A stretch of 8,898 bases of DNA from an uncultured Clostridia bacterium (GCA_934149165.1 CAKPDY010000043.1:1-8898); one strand, 5' to 3'; numbered from the stretch's first letter, positions 1-6,675 are shown. Numbers and translations: made by a program. The notes: generated by a model not told the origin, from the letters alone.

Positions 1-1
1 A

Positions 2-313
2 TATGGAGAATATAATAATACTGTTATACAAGCAGCACAAAATCAAAATCATATTACAATTCAATGGAGCTTAGATACCCTAGACTATAAAGGTTTAACA
101 GCAGACGAAATGTGGGCAAGATTAAATGGAAAAGTAAAAAATGGAGATATAATTTTATCACATAATGGAACAAAACACACAGCAGATAGTTTAGACAAAA
201 TTTTAACTAATTTGGAATCAAGTGGATTTAAAGTAGTAACAGTTTCAGATTTAATTTACAAAGATAATTATATAATAGACAATAATGGAATGCAAAAAAG
301 CAAAGGTAACTAA
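2..313 (+). CDS. Polysaccharide deacetylase (CE4/NodB fold), C-terminal fragment
   Basis: This is the 3' end of a gene cut by the left edge; the reading frame is open from base 2 and ends at TAA 311-313, giving 103 visible residues. It shows the last motifs of the CE4 deacetylase family: YGEYN just after the edge (motif 3), WSLDTLDYKG (motif 4, the DxxDW-like segment) and ILSHN (motif 5, with its catalytic-site histidine). The metal-binding motifs 1 and 2 lie outside the window. CE4 enzymes remove acetyl groups from N-acetylated polysaccharides such as peptidoglycan, outside the membrane. The WSLDTLDYKG pattern and the short tail after the fold (KDNYIIDNNG) resemble the sporulation or cell-wall deacetylases of Clostridia (PdaA/PdaB-like). 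The family call is firm; the substrate and the sporulation role are inferred. A search with the full upstream gene would settle the subfamily. Confidence 0.85.
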   Translation, partial: YGEYNNTVIQAAQNQNHITIQWSLDTLDYKGLTADEMWARLNGKVKNGDIILSHNGTKHTADSLDKILTNLESSGFKVVTVSDLIYKDNYIIDNNGMQKSKGN

Positions 314-377
314 CAGAAAATACGAATATTTTAAAATATTTATGAAATAATAATAAAAAATAAGGAGAATTGGTGTT

Positions 378-887
378 ATGGTATTTATAGGTATTGTTAC
401 AGATTCAAGAAGTGAAAGTAATATAAAAAAATTATTATATAATAATAATATATTAAATGAAAATAATGTAATATTTATAAAAGAAAAGAATATAGATAAT
501 ATTAAGAATGTCTATTTTGATACAATAATAATAAATAGAGAGTTTGCCAAAATGGATGAATTAAATAAGGTATTGGCTAATGCCAAAAATGTAGTAGTTA
601 ATATGGATATAAATATAGAGTATAAATTATTAAATGTTATAGATGCTAATCTAGTAACTTTTGGCTTTAATTCAAAATCTAGTATTACTATATCAAGTGT
701 AACAGATGAAGATGTATTAATTTGTGTACAAAGAAATATTTATAATAATTTTGGAGAAATTGAACCTCAAGAAATAAGACTTGAGAATAATAAAAGTTAT
801 AGTATATATGATTTAATAATATTATTAGCAATGTTTTTAATATATATGCCAAATTATGATAAAATTCACATAAATGGTATAAAATAA
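378..887 (+). CDS. Unrecognised 169-aa protein with a Mur-ligase-like patch
   Basis: The ATG at 378 follows AGGAG (363-367) with a 10-base gap, so the start is well supported. The product has no signal peptide. It begins with an alternating beta-type segment (MVFIGIVTDS) and continues with likely alpha/beta elements: DTIIINREF near residues 48-56, NVVVNMDIN near 71-79, then NLVTFGFNSKSSITISSV (91-108) and DVLICVQRNI (112-121). The end (YDLIILLAMFLIY, 144-156) is hydrophobic but looks like a buried helix as much as a membrane span. The NLVTFGFN segment recalls the stretch after the ATP-binding core in Mur-type ligases, but there is no P-loop and the length is too short for a ligase. I therefore do not assign a function. 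It lies 64 bases after the deacetylase with no obvious terminator between, so the two may be cotranscribed. It could be a degenerate or specialised relative of a Mur ligase. Confidence 0.75.
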   Translation: MVFIGIVTDSRSESNIKKLLYNNNILNENNVIFIKEKNIDNIKNVYFDTIIINREFAKMDELNKVLANAKNVVVNMDINIEYKLLNVIDANLVTFGFNSKSSITISSVTDEDVLICVQRNIYNNFGEIEPQEIRLENNKSYSIYDLIILLAMFLIYMPNYDKIHINGIK

Positions 888-915
888 AAAAAAATCATAA
901 AAATAACTTTTTATG

Positions 916-944
916 TAGACAAATCCAAAAAAATGTAGTATAAT
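916..944 (+). promoter_or_regulatory. Sigma-A-type promoter of the SSB-like gene
   Basis: A -35 box TAGACA (916-921, five of six matches to TTGACA) is separated by exactly 17 bases from a perfect TATAAT (939-944). Transcription would start near 951, leaving a leader of about 64 bases before the TTG start at 1015. It is the best-matching promoter in the window. A 7-base inverted repeat, AATGTAG (932-938) and CTACATT (967-973), brackets the -10 box and the predicted start; it may be chance or an operator. Confidence 0.75.
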
Positions 945-999
945 AATAAATATGATAAAAAAAATTCTACATTATGTTAAGACGTAAATAAACAAATAA

Positions 1000-1006
1000 G
1001 GGGAGG
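1000..1006 (+). promoter_or_regulatory. Ribosome binding site deciding the TTG start of the SSB-like gene
   Basis: GGGGAGG at 1000-1006 lies 8 bases before TTG 1015. No ATG in frame is closer to it, and the protein reads directly into the first OB fold, so TTG is taken as the start codon. Confidence 0.75.
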
Positions 1007-1014
1007 AAATAATT

Positions 1015-1701
1015 TTGAATACAAGTTATTTAGAAAATAACCACTTAGTATTAGTGGGAAAGGTTACAAGTGATAAGAGATTTAGTCACGAAATTTATGG
1101 AGAAAAGTTTTACATATTTGATTTAGCAGTACCACGTTTAAGCGGTAATGCCGATATTATTCCAATTACTGTTTCAGAAAGATTACTTTCAATTAATGAA
1201 TTAAAAATTGATTCTAAAATTACAGTAGAAGGTCAATTCAGATCTTATAATAGCTATGAAAATGAAAGAAACAAATTAGTACTTACTGTTTTTGCAAAAG
1301 ATATTAAATTCATGGAAAACCAAGAAGCTGAAATTGAAGTAAGCAAAGATGTTGTTTCAAATGAAGTTAAATTAAATGGTTATATATGCAAAAAACCTAT
1401 TTATAGACAAACACCTTTTGGAAGAGAAATTTCAGATTTATTATTAGCTGTAAACAGAGCATACAATAAATCAGATTATATTCCATGTATAGCATGGGGA
1501 AGAAACGCAAGATTTTGCGAAAATATTCCTGTAGGAACAGAAGTGAAAATAATAGGTAGAGTTCAATCAAGAACTTATGAAAAGAAATTTGAAGATGGAA
1601 GTGCAATAACTAAAATTGCTTATGAAGTTTCTGTATCTAGTTTAGAAGTTGTTAACCAAGAAAATAATGAAAATTCTGAAAACACTGAACAAGCTATGTA
1701 A
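1015..1701 (+). CDS. Single-stranded DNA-binding protein with two OB folds
   Basis: The 228-residue product contains two SSB-like OB-fold domains in tandem. The first (about 9-100) is diverged: LVLVGKVTSDKRFSHEIYG, FYIFDLAVPR, then VEGQFRSYNS. The second (about 114-213) is close to bacterial SSB: VKLNGYICKKPIYRQTPFG, LLLAVNRAY, DYIPCIAWGRNA, GTEVKIIGRVQSR. Usual bacterial SSBs have one OB fold of about 110 residues plus a disordered tail ending in an acidic DDIPF-like tip, and act as tetramers that bind ssDNA and recruit repair proteins. Here the tail after residue 213 is only about 15 residues (Asn/Glu-rich) and ends NTEQAM, without that tip. A two-fold chain would be expected to dimerise, as in Deinococcus SSB, giving four OB folds. 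It has its own promoter and terminator, so it is a single-gene unit. It is probably an accessory SSB; the housekeeping ssb (normally beside rpsF and rpsR) is not here. Confidence 0.85.
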   Translation: MNTSYLENNHLVLVGKVTSDKRFSHEIYGEKFYIFDLAVPRLSGNADIIPITVSERLLSINELKIDSKITVEGQFRSYNSYENERNKLVLTVFAKDIKFMENQEAEIEVSKDVVSNEVKLNGYICKKPIYRQTPFGREISDLLLAVNRAYNKSDYIPCIAWGRNARFCENIPVGTEVKIIGRVQSRTYEKKFEDGSAITKIAYEVSVSSLEVVNQENNENSENTEQAM

Positions 1702-1712
1702 TGAAAATATAC

Positions 1713-1757
1713 AAAATCACTAACTTTTATGTAAAGTGCATAAAAGTTAGTGATTTT
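1713..1757. terminator. Strong intrinsic terminator, probably bidirectional
   Basis: A perfect 19-base-pair stem (1713-1731 with 1739-1757) closes a 7-base loop and ends in a T run (1752-1757). It starts 12 bases after the SSB-like stop codon at 1699-1701. On the minus strand it lies 36 bases after the stop of the convergent 47-residue gene, and its A-rich left foot would give a U-rich end there too, so it probably serves both. Confidence 0.9.
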
Positions 1758-1792
1758 TTGTATAAAAAATAATTTAATATCTTTCTAAAATA

Positions 1793-1936
1793 TTATTTCT
1801 TCTTCTCCTTTGGTATTATTATTTTACTTTTATCAGTTTTATTTTTTGGCTTTTCTACATCTAAATGAGTTGTTACTGGTGAGATGTTTAATTTACCTTT
1901 ACCTTTTACAACTTCTATTTTTTTATTATTTGCCAT
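1793..1936 (-). CDS. Small basic 47-aa protein, unrecognised
   Basis: This small gene is read on the minus strand from ATG (1936-1934) to TAA (1795-1793). It is supported by a near-consensus ribosome site, GAGGTGAT (1947-1940), at ideal spacing, by a plausible promoter upstream, and by the terminator it shares with the SSB-like gene. The product is strongly basic and lysine-rich. It opens MANNKKIEVVKGKGKLNISP, continues with VTTHLDVEKPK (21-31) and ends in IIIPKEKKK (39-47). There is no signal peptide, membrane segment or cysteine. The hydrophobic and charged residues alternate as in short beta strands (KIEVV, KLNI, KIIIP) separated by charged linkers. I do not recognise a family and assign no function; a nucleic-acid- or ribosome-associated role would fit the charge but is a guess. 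The gene is transcribed away from the glycosidase operon and towards ssb. Confidence 0.7.
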   Translation of the reverse strand: MANNKKIEVVKGKGKLNISPVTTHLDVEKPKNKTDKSKIIIPKEKKK

Positions 1937-1965
1937 AATATCACCTCACTTTTTTATTTTTTTTT

Positions 1966-1994
1966 ATATTAGCATATTCTAAATAAAACTTCAA
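1966..1994 (-). promoter_or_regulatory. Extended -10 promoter of the 47-aa gene
   Basis: Read on the minus strand, TTGAAG (1994-1989) is followed after exactly 17 bases by TAATAT (1971-1966), preceded by TGC as in an extended -10 element. The predicted start lies about 20 bases before the ribosome site of the small gene. The layout matches that of the suf promoter at 8344-8372. Confidence 0.55.
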
Positions 1995-2024
1995 TTGCTA
2001 CCAAGCAAAAAAAATCAATTTATA

Positions 2025-2053
2025 TTGCACATACTGAACTTGTATGATAAAAT
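2025..2053 (+). promoter_or_regulatory. Candidate promoter of the envelope gene run
   Basis: TTGCAC (2025-2030) and TAAAAT (2048-2053) are 17 bases apart; an overlapping TATGAT (2043-2048) is an alternative -10. The -35 match is weak (three of six). Transcription would start near 2060, which puts the ATG at 2066 almost at the 5' end with no ribosome site and favours the ATG at 2096. This promoter lies back-to-back with that of the 47-residue gene. Confidence 0.45.
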
Positions 2054-2080
2054 TAAATCATCAAAATGTCGAAAAATAAT

Positions 2081-2088
2081 AGGGAGAG
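2081..2088 (+). promoter_or_regulatory. Ribosome binding site deciding the glycosidase start
   Basis: AGGGAGAG (2081-2088) lies 7 bases before ATG 2096. The in-frame ATG at 2066 has no purine-rich site upstream, so the shorter 365-residue product is preferred. Confidence 0.7.
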
Positions 2089-2095
2089 TAGAAAT

Positions 2096-3193
2096 ATGTA
2101 TAATATAGGAGTAGCTAGTAGTGTAAAAAGAGTAAAAAAACAAAAAGGAAAGGCAGCTATTATAATTGGTGTTTTTGGAAAAACAATTATTGTAATATTA
2201 ACAACAATTTTAGCAATTTTAATAACATTAATTATAATGTTTACAATGATATGTCATGGACCATCAAATAAAGCAACAGAGTTATTTGCAACTACTTTTT
2301 TAGAAACAGGTCAAATGAAATTTATTGTTTCAATGTTTCTTTCAGATGAAAAAATTCAAGAAATTGTAAATAATAATTCAATGTCTGAAATGACTGCAGA
2401 AGTTAATGCAAATTTAATTAAAATAGATAATTCAAAACAAAATAATAGTTCAAAAGATATAGAATTAGTACAAGTTTCAGGAAATACATTTAGTGGAAAA
2501 ATGCTTATAATAAAAGATCCTTCAAGAGTTAAATTAGCAACAACATATCCATGGGGAGAATATGGAAAAGAATTAGACCAACTAGTAAAAAACTCTAATT
2601 CAATAGCTGGAGTAAATGGAGGACTATATGTATCAGATAGCAATAAAGGTGGAAAACCATTGGGATTAGTGGTTTGTAATGGAGAAATTCAGTATAATAA
2701 TCCAACTGGTTATGCAGGTTTACATTTAATTGGTTTTGATACAAATAATGTACTAAGAATTATTAGTTTAGAAGGAATGAATTCAACTCAAATTGAAGAA
2801 CTAGTAAAAAAAGAAAAAATTCGTGATGCTGTAGTATTTCAAGAAGAAAGTAGTGACAAAAATAACCATTTTGTTAAACTTGTTATAAATGGGGAAGCAA
2901 GGCAAATGAATGGAAGCGGAAGTGGGGCAAATCCTAGAACAGTAATAGGTCAAAAAGCAGATGGAACAGTGCTATTGCTAGTAACTGATGGTAGGGGAGC
3001 TTCAGGACACTTAGGTGCAACTGCATCAGATTTAATAAATGTTATGATGGAATATGGTGCTGTTAATGCAGCAAATCTTGATGGAGGAAGTTCATCAAGT
3101 ATGTATTATAATGATAAATATGAAATGACAAGTGTTACTTTATATTATTCAAATTCATCATGGAAATTGCCAACAGCTTTTGTTGTTGAATAA
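2096..3193 (+). CDS. Membrane-anchored phosphodiester glycosidase (NAGPA/DUF2233-like)
   Basis: The 365-residue product has a basic N terminus (KRVKKQKGK, 11-19), one membrane span (about 28-52) and a long outer domain. The catalytic fold spans about residues 120-365 and carries the hallmarks of the phosphodiester glycosidase family, which includes the mammalian uncovering enzyme NAGPA: GVNGG (172-176), NPRTVIGQ (279-286), TDGR (297-300), LGATASDL (306-313) and GAVNAANLDGGSSSS (321-335). Family members hydrolyse sugar-1-phosphodiester bonds, or act on related envelope glycans. The orientation suggests action outside the cytoplasm. The region between the span and the catalytic domain (about 55-120) is polar and linker-like, with little that is recognisable. 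It is the first gene of a tightly spaced run, 29 bases before the next gene. The family assignment is firm; the true substrate, perhaps a teichoic-acid or sugar-phosphate-modified polymer, is inferred from the neighbours. Confidence 0.88.
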   Translation: MYNIGVASSVKRVKKQKGKAAIIIGVFGKTIIVILTTILAILITLIIMFTMICHGPSNKATELFATTFLETGQMKFIVSMFLSDEKIQEIVNNNSMSEMTAEVNANLIKIDNSKQNNSSKDIELVQVSGNTFSGKMLIIKDPSRVKLATTYPWGEYGKELDQLVKNSNSIAGVNGGLYVSDSNKGGKPLGLVVCNGEIQYNNPTGYAGLHLIGFDTNNVLRIISLEGMNSTQIEELVKKEKIRDAVVFQEESSDKNNHFVKLVINGEARQMNGSGSGANPRTVIGQKADGTVLLLVTDGRGASGHLGATASDLINVMMEYGAVNAANLDGGSSSSMYYNDKYEMTSVTLYYSNSSWKLPTAFVVE

Positions 3194-3222
3194 GTGGAAA
3201 ATGAAAGGAATACGGAAAAATT

Positions 3223-4407
3223 ATGAAAATAAAAAAAACAAATAAAAATTCTACTTTTAAAAAATATTTAATAATATATATAATAATATTAAGTATAGTA
3301 AGTTTTACATTTATAATGTATGTTTTAAATACATTATATCAATATGAAGCATCATTTACAGATAATTATATGACAGAAGTTGTTCAAGATATAACTAAAT
3401 ATGCTAAAAAAGGAAAGGCAACAAAAGCTTGTAGTGTTGAAAATACAAATGTAAATAGCTTAGATACAAATAAAGAATCATATAATGATGCTTTAAAACA
3501 AATTTTTAAAACATCTAATATTTCATTTACAAAAAGTAGTGAATTTACGGAAAAAGAACCAGTTTATAATATATGTGCAAATAATGAAAAAATAATGACT
3601 GTTAAATTAGAAGAAAAAAAACATTCTAAAAGATTAGGTTTGTTTTCATATCCTGTATGGAAAGTAAAAGAATGTAATTTAAATTCAAAAAGAGGGCTAT
3701 ATTATTATGATATAGCTGTTCCAAGTAATTATACTGTAGAGGTTAATGGTCAAAAATTAAATGAAGATTATGTAACCAAAACTGTAACAAATGAAAGTTA
3801 TGAAGAATTGGCTAAATATGCAGAACTACCAAATTTAATATATTATGAATTAAATAATTTTGTTACACAGCCACATATAAAAATAATTGATAATAACGGA
3901 AATTCTGTTAATTATAAAGAAGAAAATCACAAGATAGAAATTGAAAATAATTATATAAAAGCAAATACTTATGATGAAATAAAAGATAAATTAGCAAGTG
4001 ATATTGATATTCTTGAAATTGCACAAAATTGGAGTTTGTTTTTAACAAATGACTTAAAAGGAACAACACATGGATTTAGTACATTAAGAAAAAATTTAAT
4101 AAAAGATTCAAGTTTTTATAATATGGCATATGCATGGGCTACAAGCATTGATATAACTTTTGTAAGTAGTCATACACTAAAAAATCCTACTTTTACAAAT
4201 ACATCTGTAAGTGATTTTGTTGTTTATAATGAAAATGCGTTTTCATGTGTGGTTAATCTTGAAAAAAATATGAGAATTGGAAATGGAAATGAAAAAATTG
4301 ACAAAATGCGTGATAGAATGTATTTTGTATATTATGATGATGTAAATGATAATATTAATGGACCTACATGGAAATTGGTAGATATGAAGTCAATTACTGA
4401 AAAATAG
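3223..4407 (+). CDS. Membrane-anchored outer protein, TcaA-like features, unknown function
   Basis: The ATG at 3223 follows AAGGAA (3205-3210), a rather distant site. The 394-residue product has a Lys-rich N terminus, one uncleaved-looking membrane span (about 14-38), and an outer region with many Asn and Lys. I do not recognise it with certainty. Two parts can be seen: AVPSNYTVEVNGQKL (165-179), similar in style to the small beta domains of TcaA-type proteins (VP..Y.V.VNG), and a C-terminal domain (about 248-390) with IAQNWSLFLTNDL (266-278), FSCVVNLEKNM (340-350) and YFVYYDD (367-373), which has the look of an NTF2-like cone fold. Both readings are inference from pattern, not a search. Four cysteines (70, 118, 151, 342) could pair outside the cell. 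The gene lies between a glycosidase and a glycosyltransferase, so a role in recognising or presenting an envelope polymer is plausible. Confidence 0.8.
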   Translation: MKIKKTNKNSTFKKYLIIYIIILSIVSFTFIMYVLNTLYQYEASFTDNYMTEVVQDITKYAKKGKATKACSVENTNVNSLDTNKESYNDALKQIFKTSNISFTKSSEFTEKEPVYNICANNEKIMTVKLEEKKHSKRLGLFSYPVWKVKECNLNSKRGLYYYDIAVPSNYTVEVNGQKLNEDYVTKTVTNESYEELAKYAELPNLIYYELNNFVTQPHIKIIDNNGNSVNYKEENHKIEIENNYIKANTYDEIKDKLASDIDILEIAQNWSLFLTNDLKGTTHGFSTLRKNLIKDSSFYNMAYAWATSIDITFVSSHTLKNPTFTNTSVSDFVVYNENAFSCVVNLEKNMRIGNGNEKIDKMRDRMYFVYYDDVNDNINGPTWKLVDMKSITEK

Positions 4408-4419
4408 AGGAGTAAAACT

Positions 4420-5460
4420 ATGATTAATGATATATGTGTAATAATTCCGGCATATAATCCAGATGAAAAATTGTTTATTAAATTTGCAAAAGAATTGATA
4501 CAAAAGTTTAGCAATATTTTAGTAGTTAATGATGGAAGTGAATTAGAATATAATAGTACTTTTGAAAAAATTAAAAAGCTTAATATAAAAGTAATAAAAC
4601 ATAATGTAAATTTAGGAAAAGGTAGAGCTTTAAAAACTGCGTTTAATGAGGTTTTAAATAATTATTCTAATTGTATGGGATGTATTTGTGCAGACTGTGA
4701 TGGTCAGCATTTGGTAGAGGATGTTTTAAAGTGTTATAAAAAATTAAAGGAAAATAATAATGATTTAATTTTAGGTGCTAGAGATTTTAGTCAGAAAAAT
4801 ATACCATCAAAAAGTAAGTTCGGAAATAAACTTACAAGAAGTATTTTTAAAATATTTATAGGAATAAAAATTAAAGATACACAAACAGGTTTACGTGCAA
4901 TGAGTACAGATTTAATGAAAAAATTTATGAATGTAAAAGGTGAAAGATATGAATTTGAAACAAATATGTTAATAGAATGTAAAAATGAAGGAATTAAAAT
5001 TTCAGAAGTTTTAATAAAAACAGTATATATAGAAAAAAATAAAACTAGTCATTTTAATCCTATAAAAGATTCACTTAGTATTTATAAAATGTTTGCAAAA
5101 TATATTTTTTCAGCCATTAGTTCGTTTTTAATAGATATTATATTATTTAAGTTTATGTTAATTATACTGAATAAATGGAATATTACAAACCAAATTATAA
5201 TATCTACAATTATAGCTAGAATAATTTCAGCAATATGTAATTATAAATTAAATGGAAAAGTTGTTTTTAAAAATATAGAAAAAAAATCATTTATAAAGTA
5301 TGTAATTTTAGTAATTGTACAAATGTTTATGTCAGCATTTTTAGTTGAATATATAAATAATGTAATTAAAATAAATCCAGTTATTATAAAAATAGTTGTA
5401 GATTCAGTAATTTTTGTTGTTAATTTTATTATACAAAGAGAATTTGTTTTTAAAAAATAG
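4420..5460 (+). CDS. GT2 glycosyltransferase fused to a GtrA membrane domain
   Basis: The ribosome site GAGGAG (4407-4412) overlaps the stop codon of the previous gene, so the two are translationally close. Residues 1-220 form a DPM1/DPG-like GT-A domain: VIIPAYNP (7-14), VVNDGS (35-40), NLGKGRALKTA (64-74), the metal/nucleotide motif DCDGQH (92-97), LGAR (118-121), DTQTGLRA (153-160) and RYEFETNML (176-184). Such enzymes transfer a sugar from a nucleotide donor to polyprenyl phosphate on the cytoplasmic face. Residues 225-346 form a GtrA domain with four membrane spans (about 228-250, 257-274, 291-310, 319-337), including CNYKLNGKVVFKN and the typical ending REFVFKK. GtrA proteins are thought to move the lipid-linked sugar across the membrane. 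Separate GT2 and GtrA proteins are common; a fusion couples the two steps. Sugar and acceptor cannot be read from the sequence. Confidence 0.9.
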   Translation: MINDICVIIPAYNPDEKLFIKFAKELIQKFSNILVVNDGSELEYNSTFEKIKKLNIKVIKHNVNLGKGRALKTAFNEVLNNYSNCMGCICADCDGQHLVEDVLKCYKKLKENNNDLILGARDFSQKNIPSKSKFGNKLTRSIFKIFIGIKIKDTQTGLRAMSTDLMKKFMNVKGERYEFETNMLIECKNEGIKISEVLIKTVYIEKNKTSHFNPIKDSLSIYKMFAKYIFSAISSFLIDIILFKFMLIILNKWNITNQIIISTIIARIISAICNYKLNGKVVFKNIEKKSFIKYVILVIVQMFMSAFLVEYINNVIKINPVIIKIVVDSVIFVVNFIIQREFVFKK

Positions 5461-5477
5461 TTATAAGTTATGGAAAA

Positions 5478-5484
5478 GAGGAAA
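5478..5484 (+). promoter_or_regulatory. Ribosome binding site deciding the PAP2 start
   Basis: GAGGAAA (5478-5484) precedes ATG 5488 closely. The upstream in-frame ATG at 5470 has only AT-rich sequence before it and would add six charged residues (MEKRKE), so 5488 is preferred. Confidence 0.6.
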
Positions 5485-5487
5485 GAA

Positions 5488-6105
5488 ATGAAGAAAAATT
5501 TAAAATGGATAATATTTGGAATTTTAATAGTATTAGTAATAGGAATAATGATTTTTATAAAAAATGGTAGAATTGTTGAATTTGATAATTATATATATAC
5601 ATTAGTTACACATAATACAAATTCTGTTTTAGATAATTTAAATCATATATTTACATTTTTTGGAAGTACATTGTGGATGATTATTTTGCCAATATTGTGT
5701 TTAATTATGTTTAAGGATAAAAAAAAGGCAGTTTTCATATGTGTATGTTTAATTATATCTATTATACTAAATATTGGAATAAAAAATGTGTTTATGCGTG
5801 AAAGACCAGTAGTTAGAAAATTAGTTGAAGAAACATCTTATAGTTTTCCAAGTGGTCATACAACTGCTGCTGTTACAATGTATGGAATAATATTATATTT
5901 AATTATTAAATCTAGTTTTTCAAAAAATAAAAAAATAATTTTTTCAAGTGGATTAATAATACTTATGTTTTTGGTAGCAGTAAGTAGAATTTATTTAGGA
6001 GCGCATTTTGCAAGTGATGTTATAGGTGGGGCTTTGGTTTCTAGTGCATTTTTAATATTATATACATCTGTTACTGAAAAGTTTTTAATAAAAAATAAAG
6101 AATAA
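5488..6105 (+). CDS. PAP2-family membrane phosphatase
   Basis: The 205-residue product carries the complete three-part active site of the PAP2 (type 2 phosphatidic acid phosphatase) family: KNVFMRERP (99-107, KX6RP), PSGH (121-124) and SRIYLGAH (166-173, SRX5H with the catalytic histidine). About six membrane spans surround these motifs: around 7-24, 60-75, 81-97, 128-141, 150-165 and 179-193. Bacterial members act on phosphatidic acid, phosphatidylglycerol phosphate or undecaprenyl pyrophosphate, on the outer face of the membrane. Directly after a GT2-GtrA gene, a lipid-carrier phosphatase (BcrC-like recycling of undecaprenyl pyrophosphate) is the most economical reading, but it is inferred. 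The gap after the GT stop is 27 bases to the chosen start, so it is almost certainly in the same transcript. Nothing looks truncated, and the length is normal for the family. Confidence 0.92.
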   Translation: MKKNLKWIIFGILIVLVIGIMIFIKNGRIVEFDNYIYTLVTHNTNSVLDNLNHIFTFFGSTLWMIILPILCLIMFKDKKKAVFICVCLIISIILNIGIKNVFMRERPVVRKLVEETSYSFPSGHTTAAVTMYGIILYLIIKSSFSKNKKIIFSSGLIILMFLVAVSRIYLGAHFASDVIGGALVSSAFLILYTSVTEKFLIKNKE

Positions 6106-6164
6106 ATATTTAAATTTGGTAAATAATAGAAGTAGAAAATAAATAGAAAGGATATGTGTTATTT

Positions 6165-6605
6165 ATGGATGATACTTCAAGAAATAGTTTAAATATTTTA
6201 AATGAAATGGCAAAAGCTGCCAAAATGGGAATGAATTCAATAAATTATGTTTCATCAAAAGTTGGTGATATTAATATGAGGGAAAATTTAAGTACTCAAT
6301 ATAGAGGTTATGGAAAGTTATTAGATAAAGTAAATACTGAATTTGAAAAATATGGTGAAATACCTGATGATGAAACAGTTACAACTAAAATGATGACATG
6401 GTCTGGAATTCAAATGAATACTATGAATGATAAAAGTAATAATAATATTGCAAAAATTATGTTACAAGGGAATTCTATGGGGGTTGAAAAATGCCAAGAA
6501 TTGCTTAACCAAAATCCTAATACTGAACAAGTTGTTAAAGATATTTTAAATGAGTTTATTACATTTCAAAATGATAATATTGAGCAAATGAAAAAATTTT
6601 TATAA
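6165..6605 (+). CDS. Helical 146-aa protein, probably ferritin-like bundle
   Basis: AAAGGA (6147-6152) sits 12 bases before ATG 6165. A GTG at 6156 would add MLF but leaves only 3 bases, so the ATG is preferred. The product is soluble, without signal peptide or cysteine-rich motif, apart from one Cys (KCQELL). It appears mostly alpha-helical, with helices near residues 4-32, 37-62, 71-103 and 117-146. Segments such as AAKMGMNSINYVSSKV, WSGIQMNTMNDKSNNNIA and MLQGNSMGVEKCQELL recall a clostridial family of about 140 residues, sometimes described as ferritin-like or DUF2383-related. I cannot confirm that, and no clear di-iron ExxH pair is visible. It is the last gene before the terminator and may be read through from the PAP2 gene (59-base gap) or from its own promoter, which I cannot pinpoint. 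A link to the envelope genes is not evident. Confidence 0.75.
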   Translation: MDDTSRNSLNILNEMAKAAKMGMNSINYVSSKVGDINMRENLSTQYRGYGKLLDKVNTEFEKYGEIPDDETVTTKMMTWSGIQMNTMNDKSNNNIAKIMLQGNSMGVEKCQELLNQNPNTEQVVKDILNEFITFQNDNIEQMKKFL

Positions 6606-6653
6606 AATAAAAAGATGGTGTTTTTATAAAAAATGCCATCTTTTTATTTTATA
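6601..6653. terminator. Long bidirectional terminator hairpin
   Basis: Bases 6601-6618 pair perfectly with 6636-6653 (18 base pairs). The stem continues through two G-T pairs and five A-T pairs to a 3-base loop at 6626-6628, so about 25 pairs form. A and T runs at its foot give a U-rich end in both directions. The plus-strand stop codon (6603-6605) lies within it, and the minus-strand sufB/D gene ends 23 bases away at 6676, so it closes both converging units. Confidence 0.88.
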
Positions 6654-6675
6654 TATTATAATAAAAACAATTAAA

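Noticed and set aside
325..340. 16-base perfect palindrome AATATTTTAAAATATT after the deacetylase
   Set aside because: It is made only of A and T with no loop or T tract, so it is too weak to call a terminator in this AT-rich background.
2066..2095. Upstream ATG giving a 375-residue glycosidase
   Set aside because: No ribosome site precedes it and it lies about 6 bases from the predicted transcription start; AGGGAGAG is placed for ATG 2096 instead.
1397..4514. Minus-strand open frames at 1397-1606, 2356-2643 and 4332-4514
   Set aside because: They are antisense shadows of the SSB-like, glycosidase and anchored-protein/glycosyltransferase genes.
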